Origin: Deltaproteobacteria bacterium
GTDB taxonomy: Bacteria > Myxococcota_A > Polyangia > Polyangiales > JADJMO01
Length of the DNA stretch: 64,000 nt
Assembly (NCBI GenBank): GCA_016182965.1
Contig: JACPFM010000133.1
Location: 1-64,000, forward strand
Reading direction: 5' to 3'
Each line of letters opens with the position of its first letter. Within the stretch, counting starts at the first letter, position 1. This document shows, one piece after another, positions 35,118 through 43,654 of this stretch. A program made the position numbers and the translations under genes. The notes beneath the pieces are model-generated. The model was given only the letters and a program-made list of their open reading frames with translations. It was not told the origin of the DNA and ran no database searches.

Positions 35118-37160
35118 CTACGCCGGGAGCGAGCCGTTCTCGCGCGCGACGAGCGCCTCGCGCACCTTGCGCGTCAGCGCATCGGGGGTGATCGGCTTCT
35201 GCAGGAACGGGACGTTCGACTCGAGGATCCCGTGGTGCGCGATGGCCTCGCCGGTGTAACCCGACATGAAGAGCACCTTGAGCTCGGGCCGCCGCGCGCG
35301 CAGCCGCTCGGCGAGCTGCGGGCCGCCCATCCTCGGCATGACCACGTCGGTGAGCAGGAGGTGGATCTTCGCCGCGTGCTGCTCGGAGATCAGCAGCGCC
35401 TCGCCAGCGCTCGCCGCTTCGAGCACGACGTAGCCGTTGCGGCGCAGGATGCCGCGCGCGACGCCCCGCACCTGCTCGTCGTCCTCGACGAGGAGGATCG
35501 TCTCGTTGCCGCGCCCCGAGTCGGGCTGCACCTGCCCGTTGGCGTGGCTGTCCTCGACGTCGGTGGTGCGCGGAAGGTAGATGCGGAAGGTCGTTCCCTT
35601 GCCCGGCTCGCTGTACACCCAGACGTGCCCGCCGCTCTGGCGAACGATGCCGTACACCGTCGACAGCCCGAGGCCCGTGCCCTTGCCCTTCTCCTTGGTG
35701 GTGAAGAACGGCTCGAAGATCTTGGCCTGCGTGTCGCGTTCCATGCCGACGCCGGTGTCGCTCACGGCCAGCATCACGTGCGGCCCGGGGGTGACGCCGT
35801 GGTGCTCGCGCGCGTACGGCTCGTCGAACTCCACGTCCTTGGTCTGCAGCGTGAGCTTGCCACCGCCGGGCATCGCGTCGCGCGCGTTGGTGGCGAGGTT
35901 CAGCAGCACCTGCTCGAGCTGCCCCGGGTCCGCGCGCACCCTCCACGTCGCGGCGGTCAAGCAGATGAGCTCGATGTCGGCGCCGAGCAGTCGACGCAGC
36001 ATCTTCTCGACGCCGGTGACCGTCTGGTTGAGATCGAGCACGCGTGGGTTGAACACCTGCTGGTGGCTGAAGGCGAGCAGCTGCCGCGTGAGCTCCGCCG
36101 CGCGCTGGCCGGCGTGCCGGATCTCGGAGAGGTCCTCGCGGAGCGGCTCGTCGGGGCGCAGCTCCCCGAGGGCGATGTCGGCGTAGCTCAAGATCACCGA
36201 GAGCAGGTTGTTGAAGTCGTGCGCGATTCCGCCGGCGAGCCGGCCGATGGCCTCCATCTTCTGGGCGTGCCGCAGCTGCGCTTCGGTGTTGCGCAGCGCC
36301 TCCTCTGCCCGCACGCGCTCGTCGATCTGCCGCTCGAGATCGGCGGTGCGCTCGCGGACCCGGACCTCCAGCGTGTCGCGGGTCTTGCGGAGCGCGTCTT
36401 CGGCGTCGTGCTTGTCGGTGATGTCGAGCGAGATGCCGAGCAGGTGCTGCGGCGACCCGTCGTCGCCGATGAGCGGGATCTTCTTGGTGTGCAGCCACCG
36501 CAGCCCGGTGGCGGTGTCGATCGGCTCCTCGCCGATGTCGAGGAGCCGGCCGCTCGCCAGGACCTCGCGATCCTTCGCCACGAAGAAGTCGGCCTGGTCC
36601 TTGGGGAAGAAGTCGTAGTCGGTCTTCCCCAGCATGCTCTCGCGCGACAAGCCGAGCAGCTGCTCGCCGGTCCGATTGAACAGCTCGAAGCGCAGGTGCG
36701 CGGCGTCCTTCACGAACACCATCGCCGGCATGTTGTCGATGATCGCGTCGAGGAACGTGTTGAGCCTGCGGATCTGCCGGGCCTGGTCCTTCTGTGCGCT
36801 CAGGTTCTCGAACACCGCGGCCACGCACTGGTGAGGCAGCGGGATCGCCTGCACCGCGAACGTGTGCCGGGGTACGCCGAGGTGCTGGTAGTCGACCTCG
36901 AAGCTCTGCGCCCGGCCAGTGCGCACGACGTCGGCGTACAGGCGCCTCCGCGCCGGCGTCGAGCCGGGGAACGCCTGCGCCATCGTCTGGCCGAGCCGCG
37001 CGCGCACGTCGAAGCCGGCGAACGCGGCCGCGGCGCCGTTCGCCCCGACCATGACCAGGCTCTCGTCGTCGTCGGGGGCGCGGAGCTGATAGATGACGAT
37101 GCCGAGCTGCACCTGCTCGCCGAGCACACGCCAGACCTCGTCGAGCTCCCCCGGCGCCAT
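35118..37160 (-). CDS. Hybrid PAS sensor histidine kinase with receiver domain
   Basis: About 680 residues. Two PAS domains (about 15-130 and 145-265, the second with GLSRESMLGKTDYDFFP and a PAC segment) and a coiled coil lead into the kinase core. The phospho-accepting histidine is in GGIAHDFNNLLS (about 313). HATPase motifs are LLNLATNARDAMPGGG, DTGVGM and GTGLGLSTVYG. A C-terminal receiver domain has DVVMP with the phosphorylated Asp (about 605) and the VLFMSGYTGEA segment. No transmembrane segment, so it senses a cytoplasmic signal. It lies 38 bases from the radical SAM gene. Confidence 0.93.
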   Translation of the reverse strand: MAPGELDEVWRVLGEQVQLGIVIYQLRAPDDDESLVMVGANGAAAAFAGFDVRARLGQTMAQAFPGSTPARRRLYADVVRTGRAQSFEVDYQHLGVPRHTFAVQAIPLPHQCVAAVFENLSAQKDQARQIRRLNTFLDAIIDNMPAMVFVKDAAHLRFELFNRTGEQLLGLSRESMLGKTDYDFFPKDQADFFVAKDREVLASGRLLDIGEEPIDTATGLRWLHTKKIPLIGDDGSPQHLLGISLDITDKHDAEDALRKTRDTLEVRVRERTADLERQIDERVRAEEALRNTEAQLRHAQKMEAIGRLAGGIAHDFNNLLSVILSYADIALGELRPDEPLREDLSEIRHAGQRAAELTRQLLAFSHQQVFNPRVLDLNQTVTGVEKMLRRLLGADIELICLTAATWRVRADPGQLEQVLLNLATNARDAMPGGGKLTLQTKDVEFDEPYAREHHGVTPGPHVMLAVSDTGVGMERDTQAKIFEPFFTTKEKGKGTGLGLSTVYGIVRQSGGHVWVYSEPGKGTTFRIYLPRTTDVEDSHANGQVQPDSGRGNETILLVEDDEQVRGVARGILRRNGYVVLEAASAGEALLISEQHAAKIHLLLTDVVMPRMGGPQLAERLRARRPELKVLFMSGYTGEAIAHHGILESNVPFLQKPITPDALTRKVREALVARENGSLPA

Positions 37161-37198
37161 CAAGGTATCGGAACCGATCTCGATTGGCCGATGCAAGG

Positions 37199-38557
37199 TC
37201 AAAGCCCGAACGGCACGTCGAGGGCGCGGTGCTTGCGCCACGCGCGGTCGCCGCCGGCGATCTTCCGCTCGGCGAGCTCGTGCATCATCAGGTTGATCGG
37301 CCAGTAGGCGAGGTTCTGGATCCACGAGCGGTCGAGGCCGAAGTCGTAGCGGCGCGCGATCGAGCCATAGCTGTACATCGCGCGCCAGGCGCGGATCCAG
37401 CCGTCGCGCAGCTGCGTTCGGCTCAGGTGCTTGGGCTCGTAGAAGGGCGCGTCGGTGTCGTGGTCGGGCGACAGCCACCAGCGGTCCTTGGTCAGGCGCC
37501 TCTCGGCGAGCAGCCGCTTGTAGAGGCGGGTGCCGGGGTAGGGCGTCAGCAGGGCGAAGAGCGCCATCGTCAGCTTCGAGTCGACGCAGAACTGCACCGT
37601 CTTCTCGAACGACTCGCCGCGATCGTCGTCGAGGCCGAAGATGAACGAGCCCCACACGGCGATGCCGTGATCGGCGAGCTTGCGGACGACGTCGACGTAC
37701 TTGCGCGGCTTGTTCTGGTGCTTGCCGGCGTTGTTGACGGTCAGGTCGTCGACCGACTCGAAGCCGATGAAGAGCGCCTTGCAGCCGGAGCGCGCCATCA
37801 CCTCGACGTTGTCGACCCGATCGAGCGCGGCGAGCGAGGCCTGGCCGACCCAGTGCTTCTTCAGCGGGACCATCGCGTCGAACAGCTCGCGGCTGTACTT
37901 CACGTGGACCATCACGTTGTCGTCGCCGAAGAGGATGCGCGGGCCGCACTGCTCGAGCTCGAACAGCACCTCGCGCACCGGTCGGAAGCGGAACGTGGTG
38001 CCGTTGTACGTCGAGACGCTGCAGAACTCGCACGGAAACGGGCACCCGCGCGTGGTCTGCACCACGTCGAAGGGCACGTAGCGAACGCTCTTCAAGAGCT
38101 CGCGGCGCGGAGTGGGCAGGCCGACGAGCTCCGGCCACGTCTGGTGCTTGTAGACGCGCGGCGCGGTGAGCGAGCGCGCGCGGCCGAGGCGGCCGGCCCT
38201 GGCGTCGTCGACGACCCGCTGCCACAGCCACTCGGCCTCGCCGGCGACCACCGCGTCGGCGTGCTCGAGGCCCTCGTCGGGCAGAGCGGTGACGTGGATG
38301 CCGCCGAGGACCACCTTCGAGCCGCGGGCGCGGTATGCGTCGGCGATGGCGTAGGCGCGCGAGGCGGTCTTGGAGTTGACGCTGATGCCGACCAGATCGG
38401 GCGCGTCGGTCTCGGCTTGCAGGTCGATGGGCTCGATGCCGTCGTCTCTGAAGGTGAGCTCGACGTCGGGCGGGGTGTGCGCCGCGAGGGTCGCGACCCA
38501 TAAAGGCTTGATGTACGTCGAATCCTCGTTGGAGGGCGCGACGAGGTGGATGCGCAT
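37199..38557 (-). CDS. B12-binding radical SAM protein
   Basis: 452 residues. The N-terminal cobalamin-binding Rossmann-like domain (about 1-130) starts MRIHLVAPSN and ends VVLGGIHVTALPDEGLEHADAVVAGEAE. The radical-SAM cluster is TRGCPFPCEFCSV (CxxxCxxC, about 168-180), followed by the TIM-barrel motifs (LFGDDNVMV; ALFIGFESVDD). The family includes methylases and lipid or cofactor-modifying enzymes such as HpnJ-like proteins. The substrate is unknown. It starts 12 bases from a MITE-like repeat copy, with upp divergent beyond it. Confidence 0.9.
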   Translation of the reverse strand: MRIHLVAPSNEDSTYIKPLWVATLAAHTPPDVELTFRDDGIEPIDLQAETDAPDLVGISVNSKTASRAYAIADAYRARGSKVVLGGIHVTALPDEGLEHADAVVAGEAEWLWQRVVDDARAGRLGRARSLTAPRVYKHQTWPELVGLPTPRRELLKSVRYVPFDVVQTTRGCPFPCEFCSVSTYNGTTFRFRPVREVLFELEQCGPRILFGDDNVMVHVKYSRELFDAMVPLKKHWVGQASLAALDRVDNVEVMARSGCKALFIGFESVDDLTVNNAGKHQNKPRKYVDVVRKLADHGIAVWGSFIFGLDDDRGESFEKTVQFCVDSKLTMALFALLTPYPGTRLYKRLLAERRLTKDRWWLSPDHDTDAPFYEPKHLSRTQLRDGWIRAWRAMYSYGSIARRYDFGLDRSWIQNLAYWPINLMMHELAERKIAGGDRAWRKHRALDVPFGL

Positions 38558-38569
38558 GCCGATCCAAGC

Positions 38570-38708
38570 CTAGAGCACCGAACGGTTTGAAGCCTGCTGC
38601 AACCCGCGATGTTGCGCGATCTTCGCGTCGTACTCCCTCCGGTCTCCTCGACGTACTGCCAGTACGCCTGCGTCGCCCTCCGGTCCGTGCGACGCGAATC
38701 TCACGCAA
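38570..38708. mobile_element. MITE-like repeat, truncated copy
   Basis: About 139 bases that match the left part of the element at 59348-59512 base for base (left end CTAGAGCACCGAACGG). The right end with its inverted repeat is absent, and the match stops at 38708 where sequence diverges. It lies between the divergent radical SAM gene and upp. It has no coding capacity of its own. Confidence 0.88.
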
Positions 38709-38772
38709 TGGGGCGCGGCTGCGTCGCGTTCTGGTCTACTTTCCCAAGCACGCCCCCGAAACGGAGAGCGCC

Positions 38773-39414
38773 ATGGCCCACTCGCACCGCCACGTCACCG
38801 TCGTCGACCACCCGCTCGTGCAGCACAAGCTGACCCTGATGCGGAAGAAGGACACCTCCACCGCGTCGTTCCGCGCGCTGCTGTCGGAGATCTCGATGCT
38901 CCTCGCCTACGAGGCCTGCCGCGACATGAAGCTCGCGCGCATGGACATCGAGACGCCGCTCACCGCGATGAACGCGCCGATCCTCGAGGGGAAGAAGGTC
39001 GTGCTCATCGCGATCCTCCGCGCCGGCCTGGGCATCCTCGACGGCATGCTGGAGCTCATCCCGTCGGCGCGCGTCGGGCACGTCGGGCTGTACCGCGATC
39101 CGACGACGCTCGAGGCCGTCCAGTACTTCTTCAAGGTCCCCGGAAACCTCCAGGACCGCGACGTGCTGGTCTGCGATCCGATGCTCGCCACCGGCAACAG
39201 CGCGATCGCGGCGGTCGACCTCATCAAGAAGAACCAGCCGGGCACGCTCAAGCTCGTCTGCCTGCTCGCCTGTCCCGAGGGGCTGAAGCACTTCCACGAC
39301 GTGCACCCCGACGTGCCGGTGGTCACCGCGGCGATCGATCAGAAGCTGAACGACCACGGCTACATCGTGCCGGGGCTCGGAGACGCGGGTGATCGCCTGT
39401 TCGGCACCAAGTAG
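38773..39414 (+). CDS. upp: Uracil phosphoribosyltransferase
   Basis: 213 residues. It converts uracil and PRPP to UMP (pyrimidine salvage). The N-terminus HRHVTVVDHPLVQHKLTLMR is typical Upp. The PRPP loop reads DPMLATGNSA (135-144), and the C-terminus has DQKLNDHGYIVPGLGDAGDRLFGTK, the uracil-binding end. ATG 38773 was preferred to a longer frame that reads through the MITE-like repeat. GGAGAGC precedes it. A 15-base gap separates it from the MOSC gene, so they may be co-transcribed. Confidence 0.97.
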   Translation: MAHSHRHVTVVDHPLVQHKLTLMRKKDTSTASFRALLSEISMLLAYEACRDMKLARMDIETPLTAMNAPILEGKKVVLIAILRAGLGILDGMLELIPSARVGHVGLYRDPTTLEAVQYFFKVPGNLQDRDVLVCDPMLATGNSAIAAVDLIKKNQPGTLKLVCLLACPEGLKHFHDVHPDVPVVTAAIDQKLNDHGYIVPGLGDAGDRLFGTK

Positions 39415-39429
39415 CGGCGTCCGGCGAAG

Positions 39430-40212
39430 ATGGAGCTCTCCGCCATCCACGTGTACCCGATCAAGGGCGCGCGCGGCCTCTCGCTCGCGGAGGCGGACGT
39501 CGGCGATCGCGGCCTCGCCGGCGATCGCCGGTTCATGGTCGTCGACGACGTCGGCGTCGCGATCACCCAGCGTGAGCACCCGCGGCTCGCGCTGGTGCGG
39601 CCCGTGTTCGACGGCGACGCGCTCCTGGTCGACGCTCCGGGGATGTCCACGCTGCGGCTGCCGCGCGCGCCGGAGGGCGATCGCCGCTCGGTCGCCGTGT
39701 GGAGCGCGACGGTCGACTCGATCGAGCTCGGCGAGCCCGCCGCCGCCTGGTTCTCCGAGGCGCTCGGCGTGCGCTGTGCCCTCGTGTTCATGCCCGACAG
39801 CGCGCGCCGGCCGGTGAAGCCGAAGTACTCCACCACGGCGATCGTCAGCTTCGCCGACGCGTTCCCGTTCCTGCTCGCGAGCGAGTCGTCGCTCGCCGAT
39901 CTCAACGCGCGGCTCGACGAGCCGGTGCCGATGGATCGGTTCCGCCCCAACCTGGTGGTGCGCGGCGCGCCGGCGTGGGCCGAGGATCACTGGGATCGGG
40001 TGCGCATCGGCCCGATCGGGTTCTCGCTGCCCAAGCCGTGCGATCGCTGCGTGGTGACCACCGTCGATCAAGACACCGGCGTCGCCGGGCGAGAGCCGCT
40101 GCGCACGCTCGCGACGTTCCGCGCGCGCGACGGCATGGTGTGGTTCGGCGAGAACCTGATCCACGAGGCCCGCGGCACGCTGCGGGTGGGCGACCGCGTC
40201 GTCGTCTTGTGA
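39430..40212 (+). CDS. MOSC domain protein (YcbX-like, N-terminal beta barrel)
   Basis: 260 residues. The MOSC N-terminal beta-barrel domain begins MELSAIHVYPIKGARG, with GDRGLAGDRRFMVVD (about 25-39). The MOSC core has FRPNLVVRGAPAWAED and the cysteine motif LPKPCDRCVVTTVD (about 200-214), the site that binds molybdopterin sulfide in related enzymes. Related proteins (YcbX, mARC) reduce N-hydroxylated compounds with a molybdenum cofactor. Here it follows upp. The stop is 4 bases before a TCTAGAG array. Confidence 0.88.
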   Translation: MELSAIHVYPIKGARGLSLAEADVGDRGLAGDRRFMVVDDVGVAITQREHPRLALVRPVFDGDALLVDAPGMSTLRLPRAPEGDRRSVAVWSATVDSIELGEPAAAWFSEALGVRCALVFMPDSARRPVKPKYSTTAIVSFADAFPFLLASESSLADLNARLDEPVPMDRFRPNLVVRGAPAWAEDHWDRVRIGPIGFSLPKPCDRCVVTTVDQDTGVAGREPLRTLATFRARDGMVWFGENLIHEARGTLRVGDRVVVL

Positions 40213-40216
40213 GGCG

Positions 40217-40343
40217 TCTAGAGTCTAGAGTCTAGAGTCTAGAGTCGGAGATCGCTGTGTCGTGGGCCGCGGGCCCCTGCGCCTGCTCGCCCAGGCTGGG
40301 TCGAAGGTCGACGTGTCTCGGGCTCTAGACTCTAGACTCTAGA
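40217..40343. repeat. Convergent heptamer arrays, TCTAGAG and CTCTAGA
   Basis: Four TCTAGAG copies (40217-40244) start 4 bases after the MOSC stop, and three inverse CTCTAGA copies (40323-40343) cover the stop codon of the PurA-like gene, whose TAG is at 40325-40327 inside the array. The two arms are complementary. A GGTCGAA pair lies between them (about 40299-40311). Confidence 0.95.
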
Positions 40344-41677
40344 CCCTGGACTCTCGACCGGCGCGGCAGCAGCGGGCGCACGTCGAGGTGCGTGGGGCCG
40401 TGCGCTCCGAGCACCACCGGGGCGCCGAGCTGATCGCCGAGCCACCGGACGACGCGGGCGGGCGTCGGCGCGGCGAGCGGGACGTCGATGACGGGGCGCG
40501 TGCGGAAGAGCGCCTCGGTGAGCGCGCTCTGGTGATCGAGATCGGTGAAGCGACCGAGCCTCGGCGTGCCGTGCTCGTCGAAGAGGTGCGCGTCGCCCGG
40601 TGCCGGAAGATGCGCGCGGCAGACGCGCCACTCGCTCATGGCTGCGAGCGCGTCGAGGTGGGTGACGGCGAGCGCGTCGACGCCGCCGCACGCCGCGATC
40701 GCGTAGCGCAGCAGGGCGAGATCGAGATCGCCCCAGCGGAACGCGCCCTGCCAGGGACCGTGCGCGTTGTGCGGCTCGGGAAGGCGCAGCGGGCGCTCGG
40801 TCGGGAAGGGCCCGGGACCGTGCCGGGTCGCGTACGTGCGCAGCACGCCGAGGCGTATGGCCGGGCGGTCTCCGATGAGCTCGAGCGCGTTGTCGAACGT
40901 GCAGGTGCTCCAGGTGGTGAACGGGTGGAACCCGCGCCACTCGTCGAGCAGCACGCCCTGCGCGCCCTCGAAGATCACCGTCGGCTCGGCGGCGAGGCGG
41001 CGCGCCCACGCCTCTTCGTCGAGGATCTCGAGGGCGGGCAGGGCGTCGATCCACGCATCGGTCACCGAAAGGTCGTCGAGCAGCGATCGCTCCGTCGCGG
41101 CCTCGGCGCCGCTCACCCGCAGCGGCGACGCCTCTTCGCGCAGGCGCTCGCGCGCGCGCTCGAGCAGCCGCCGGAGCCGCGGGCGATCGCGCAGATCGCC
41201 CATGCGCAGCGCGTCTTCCGGCGCCGAGAGCGCGTCGCGCATGGTCTCGCCGACGCCGACGCCGCAGCTGCCGTGGCGCCCGTCGCCGCGCGCGATCTCG
41301 CGCAGGCGGCACACCGCCTGGTGGAACGGCGTGAGCAAGAGCGCCTCGGCGCTCACCGTGACGCGCGCGAGCGGCTCGCGCACGCCGAGGCGCTCGAGGT
41401 GATCGGCCTCGCAGGCGAGCGCCGTCGGGTGCACGACGACGTGCCGCGAGAGGAAGGTCCGCACGCCCGGAACGAGGCTGCCGGACCCGAGCTGCGCGAA
41501 GGTGTGGTGCCGCCCGTCGGGCGTGACCACGTTGTGGCCGGCCTGCGCGCCGCCGTTGAAGCGCACGACCGCGCGGGCGCCGAGCGAGCGGACCAGCGCG
41601 TCGGTGACCAGGCCCTTGCCCGCGTCTCCGAACCCGAGATCGACGACGATCACCGCGCGCCTTCGAGTCGGGAGCAT
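40325..41677 (-). CDS. Divergent adenylosuccinate-synthetase-like protein
   Basis: About 450 residues. The fold of PurA is recognisable: VVDLGFGDAGKGLVTDALV replaces the usual QWGDEGKGK (the catalytic Asp remains, the Glu is lost), RFNGGAQAGHNVV replaces NAGHT (the catalytic His remains), and FEGAQGVLLDEWRGFHPFTT replaces EGAQG-x-LD-x-DHGTYP. The substrate-binding IGTT-x-x-GIGP loop reads GSCGVGVGE. So ATP/GTP-type chemistry may persist but the nucleotide substrates likely differ. C-terminal residues are encoded by the heptamer array. It starts 2 bases after the vWA gene's stop. Confidence 0.85.
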   Translation of the reverse strand: MLPTRRRAVIVVDLGFGDAGKGLVTDALVRSLGARAVVRFNGGAQAGHNVVTPDGRHHTFAQLGSGSLVPGVRTFLSRHVVVHPTALACEADHLERLGVREPLARVTVSAEALLLTPFHQAVCRLREIARGDGRHGSCGVGVGETMRDALSAPEDALRMGDLRDRPRLRRLLERARERLREEASPLRVSGAEAATERSLLDDLSVTDAWIDALPALEILDEEAWARRLAAEPTVIFEGAQGVLLDEWRGFHPFTTWSTCTFDNALELIGDRPAIRLGVLRTYATRHGPGPFPTERPLRLPEPHNAHGPWQGAFRWGDLDLALLRYAIAACGGVDALAVTHLDALAAMSEWRVCRAHLPAPGDAHLFDEHGTPRLGRFTDLDHQSALTEALFRTRPVIDVPLAAPTPARVVRWLGDQLGAPVVLGAHGPTHLDVRPLLPRRSRVQGLESRV

Positions 41678-41679
41678 GG

Positions 41680-42663
41680 TCAGGCCCTCCTCATCCCGCT
41701 CTTGCCGGTCGCCGCGCCGCGCCCGGGGAGCGACGCGGACACCACCCGCGGCTGCGGCGCGGCGTCGCGCCCGAGCGTCGCGGCGAACGGGGTGAGCGCG
41801 CGGATCGTCGACGCGACCCGCTCGCGCGTGGCGCCGGCCGCGGTCAGGGCTCGAGCGAGCGCGTCGACGTCGGAGACGACGCCCTCGGAGAGCGCGACGA
41901 TGTCGGCCGACACCCAGCAGGTGTCCTCCGGGGCATCCATGCAGATGACGTGGTCGCCGAGCAGCTGGCGCCAACGCTTCTCGCAGCGGCGCCGACGATC
42001 CTGGTCGGGGACGAGGAAGAAGGGGTGGTACTTCTTCTGCAGCGCGGCGACGACCGCCTTCACCGGCAGATCGGCGTCGAGCTTGTCGCCGATGAGCGCG
42101 TCGACCTGGTGGCGCGACACCTCGGGGTAGGGGAGCTCGTCGCCGGTCATGAACATGTAGCCGCGCCGGCCGCGCTTGTTCACGCAGTCGAGATCGGTGT
42201 GCTGCGCGAGGAAGTAGAGCGCGAGCTCGTAGGACTCGGTGTCCTGACCGCCGCCGCCGCCCTCGAGGAACGTCCACGTGAGCCACTGGTCCATCAGCTC
42301 GGCGGTCGACTCGAACTGACCGACCTGCAGCGAGGCGCTGTCGCAGGTCGCGTCGCCGACGGCGAGGAAGAGGAGCTGCGGATCGGTCACCCCGCACTGC
42401 GTCAGGATCTTCATGAAGTTCGGCAGCTCGCGGCGCGCGAGCAGCTCGGGGATCGCGCCCATCGAGCCGGTCACGTCGAGCGCGAACGCGACCGCGAGCG
42501 ACTGCGGGTGATCGGCGCTGTCGCGCGACTCGCGCATGCGGACGCCGTGCGGGTTCATCAGCGGGTGGCAGCTCGTCTGCGTGAAGAGCGCCTGGCGAGG
42601 GAGGTTCGCGCGGCCGGCGGCGAGCGCGGCGTGGGCGGCGTGGCTGTAGTCTCCGTAACCCAT
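41680..42663 (-). CDS. von Willebrand factor A (vWA) domain protein
   Basis: 327 residues. The N-terminal arm has a conserved region (HAALAAGRANLPRQALFTQTSCHPLMNPHGV) before a vWA domain (about 55-230). The MIDAS motif DVTGSM replaces the canonical DxSxS, with a following Thr/Asp in GGGGGQDTESYELA. Then GYMFMTGDELPYPEVS closes the fold. The C-terminal domain is about 90 residues. Strong SD AGGAGG sits ahead of ATG 42663. Partner genes are a pseudokinase (42697) and a PurA-like enzyme (40325), resembling the kinase/vWA pairing of Ter-type systems but with different partners. Confidence 0.88.
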   Translation of the reverse strand: MGYGDYSHAAHAALAAGRANLPRQALFTQTSCHPLMNPHGVRMRESRDSADHPQSLAVAFALDVTGSMGAIPELLARRELPNFMKILTQCGVTDPQLLFLAVGDATCDSASLQVGQFESTAELMDQWLTWTFLEGGGGGQDTESYELALYFLAQHTDLDCVNKRGRRGYMFMTGDELPYPEVSRHQVDALIGDKLDADLPVKAVVAALQKKYHPFFLVPDQDRRRRCEKRWRQLLGDHVICMDAPEDTCWVSADIVALSEGVVSDVDALARALTAAGATRERVASTIRALTPFAATLGRDAAPQPRVVSASLPGRGAATGKSGMRRA

Positions 42664-42696
42664 GATGTCCTCCTTTGATTCGAGCGTTTCGCCCGT

Positions 42697-43497
42697 TCAG
42701 GGCAGTCGCAACGGCACGTAGGTGGGGGGGCCGAACGCGGCGCGCGCCGCGCGGACGACCAAGCGCTCGAGCACGCCGGCGTCGCCGCCCGCGCGCGCGT
42801 GCGCGCCGATCAGGACGCCGTGATCGCGCGCGTGGATCACGAGGTGCTGCGGCAGGATCGCGCCGTGCGCGACGCCGTGCGCGTGCACCCACGTCAAGAG
42901 CTCGAGGACGCGGCGCCAGATCCACACCGCGTGGCGCGGATCGATCGCGTCGCCGTGGGCGGCGCGCACGTCGTCGAGGGTGTGCACGAAGCCGCTCTGG
43001 AAGCGCATCACCGTCGCGGTGCCGTGGTCGCCCCGGCCGGGATCGGAGACGGCGCCGCGCGCGACGAGCTGCGGCAGCCGACCGGTGAAGTGCGCGGCGC
43101 CCGGCGCGTCGCTGTCGTGGAGCGCCGAGAGGACCGACCACTCGCGCTCGAGCAGATCGGCGTCTTCCTCGGCGCGCAGCACCTTGACGAGCACGCGCTC
43201 GGTGGGCGCGATCGCGCGGCGGGCGAGGAAGACGTCGCTGCTCTCGCCGCGCGCGAAGCGCCCCTCGACCACGTAGGCGACGTTGCCCACGTTCAGCAGC
43301 GGCACGCCCGTCTCGACCGCATCGGCGAGCGCGCGTCGGTACGCCGAGGACCACACGACGCGCGGATCGGCGGCGAGCGTGCCGTCGCAGTAGGGACAGG
43401 TGGCCACGGTGGCGCCGATCGCCTCGGGCGGGAGCGGGGCGCCGCAGCGGGGGCAGTCGACGGGGGCCAGGAAGCTCACGTCCGAGACTTTGTGCAC
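42697..43497 (-). CDS. Zinc-ribbon pseudokinase
   Basis: About 266 residues from GTG 43497. The N-terminus has two CxxC knuckles (CPRCGAPL, CPYCDGTL), a zinc-ribbon. A protein-kinase-like fold follows: glycine-loop-like GRFARGESSDVFLARR, Lys in VLVKVLRA, Glu in EREWSVLSAL. The catalytic loop HRDxxxxN is replaced by AHGAILPQHLVI and the DFG is missing, so it should be catalytically dead. It probably binds a ligand or partner. It is first of the three-gene unit with vWA and PurA-like genes, and is divergent from a lipoprotein at 43655. Confidence 0.8.
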   Translation of the reverse strand: MHKVSDVSFLAPVDCPRCGAPLPPEAIGATVATCPYCDGTLAADPRVVWSSAYRRALADAVETGVPLLNVGNVAYVVEGRFARGESSDVFLARRAIAPTERVLVKVLRAEEDADLLEREWSVLSALHDSDAPGAAHFTGRLPQLVARGAVSDPGRGDHGTATVMRFQSGFVHTLDDVRAAHGDAIDPRHAVWIWRRVLELLTWVHAHGVAHGAILPQHLVIHARDHGVLIGAHARAGGDAGVLERLVVRAARAAFGPPTYVPLRLP

Positions 43498-43654
43498 GAA
43501 ATGCTCTAAGTCCAGTCCCCCCTCCACCGGTGACGTCCAAGACGTGGTCGGGGCTCGCACGACTGCGCGCGCGCTCCGCGGAAGCGCGGCCGATCCGTGC
43601 GCGCTGAGACTGAGCCTTGCCGGGTGGTCAACCATGTGGCAGGTCAACCTACCC

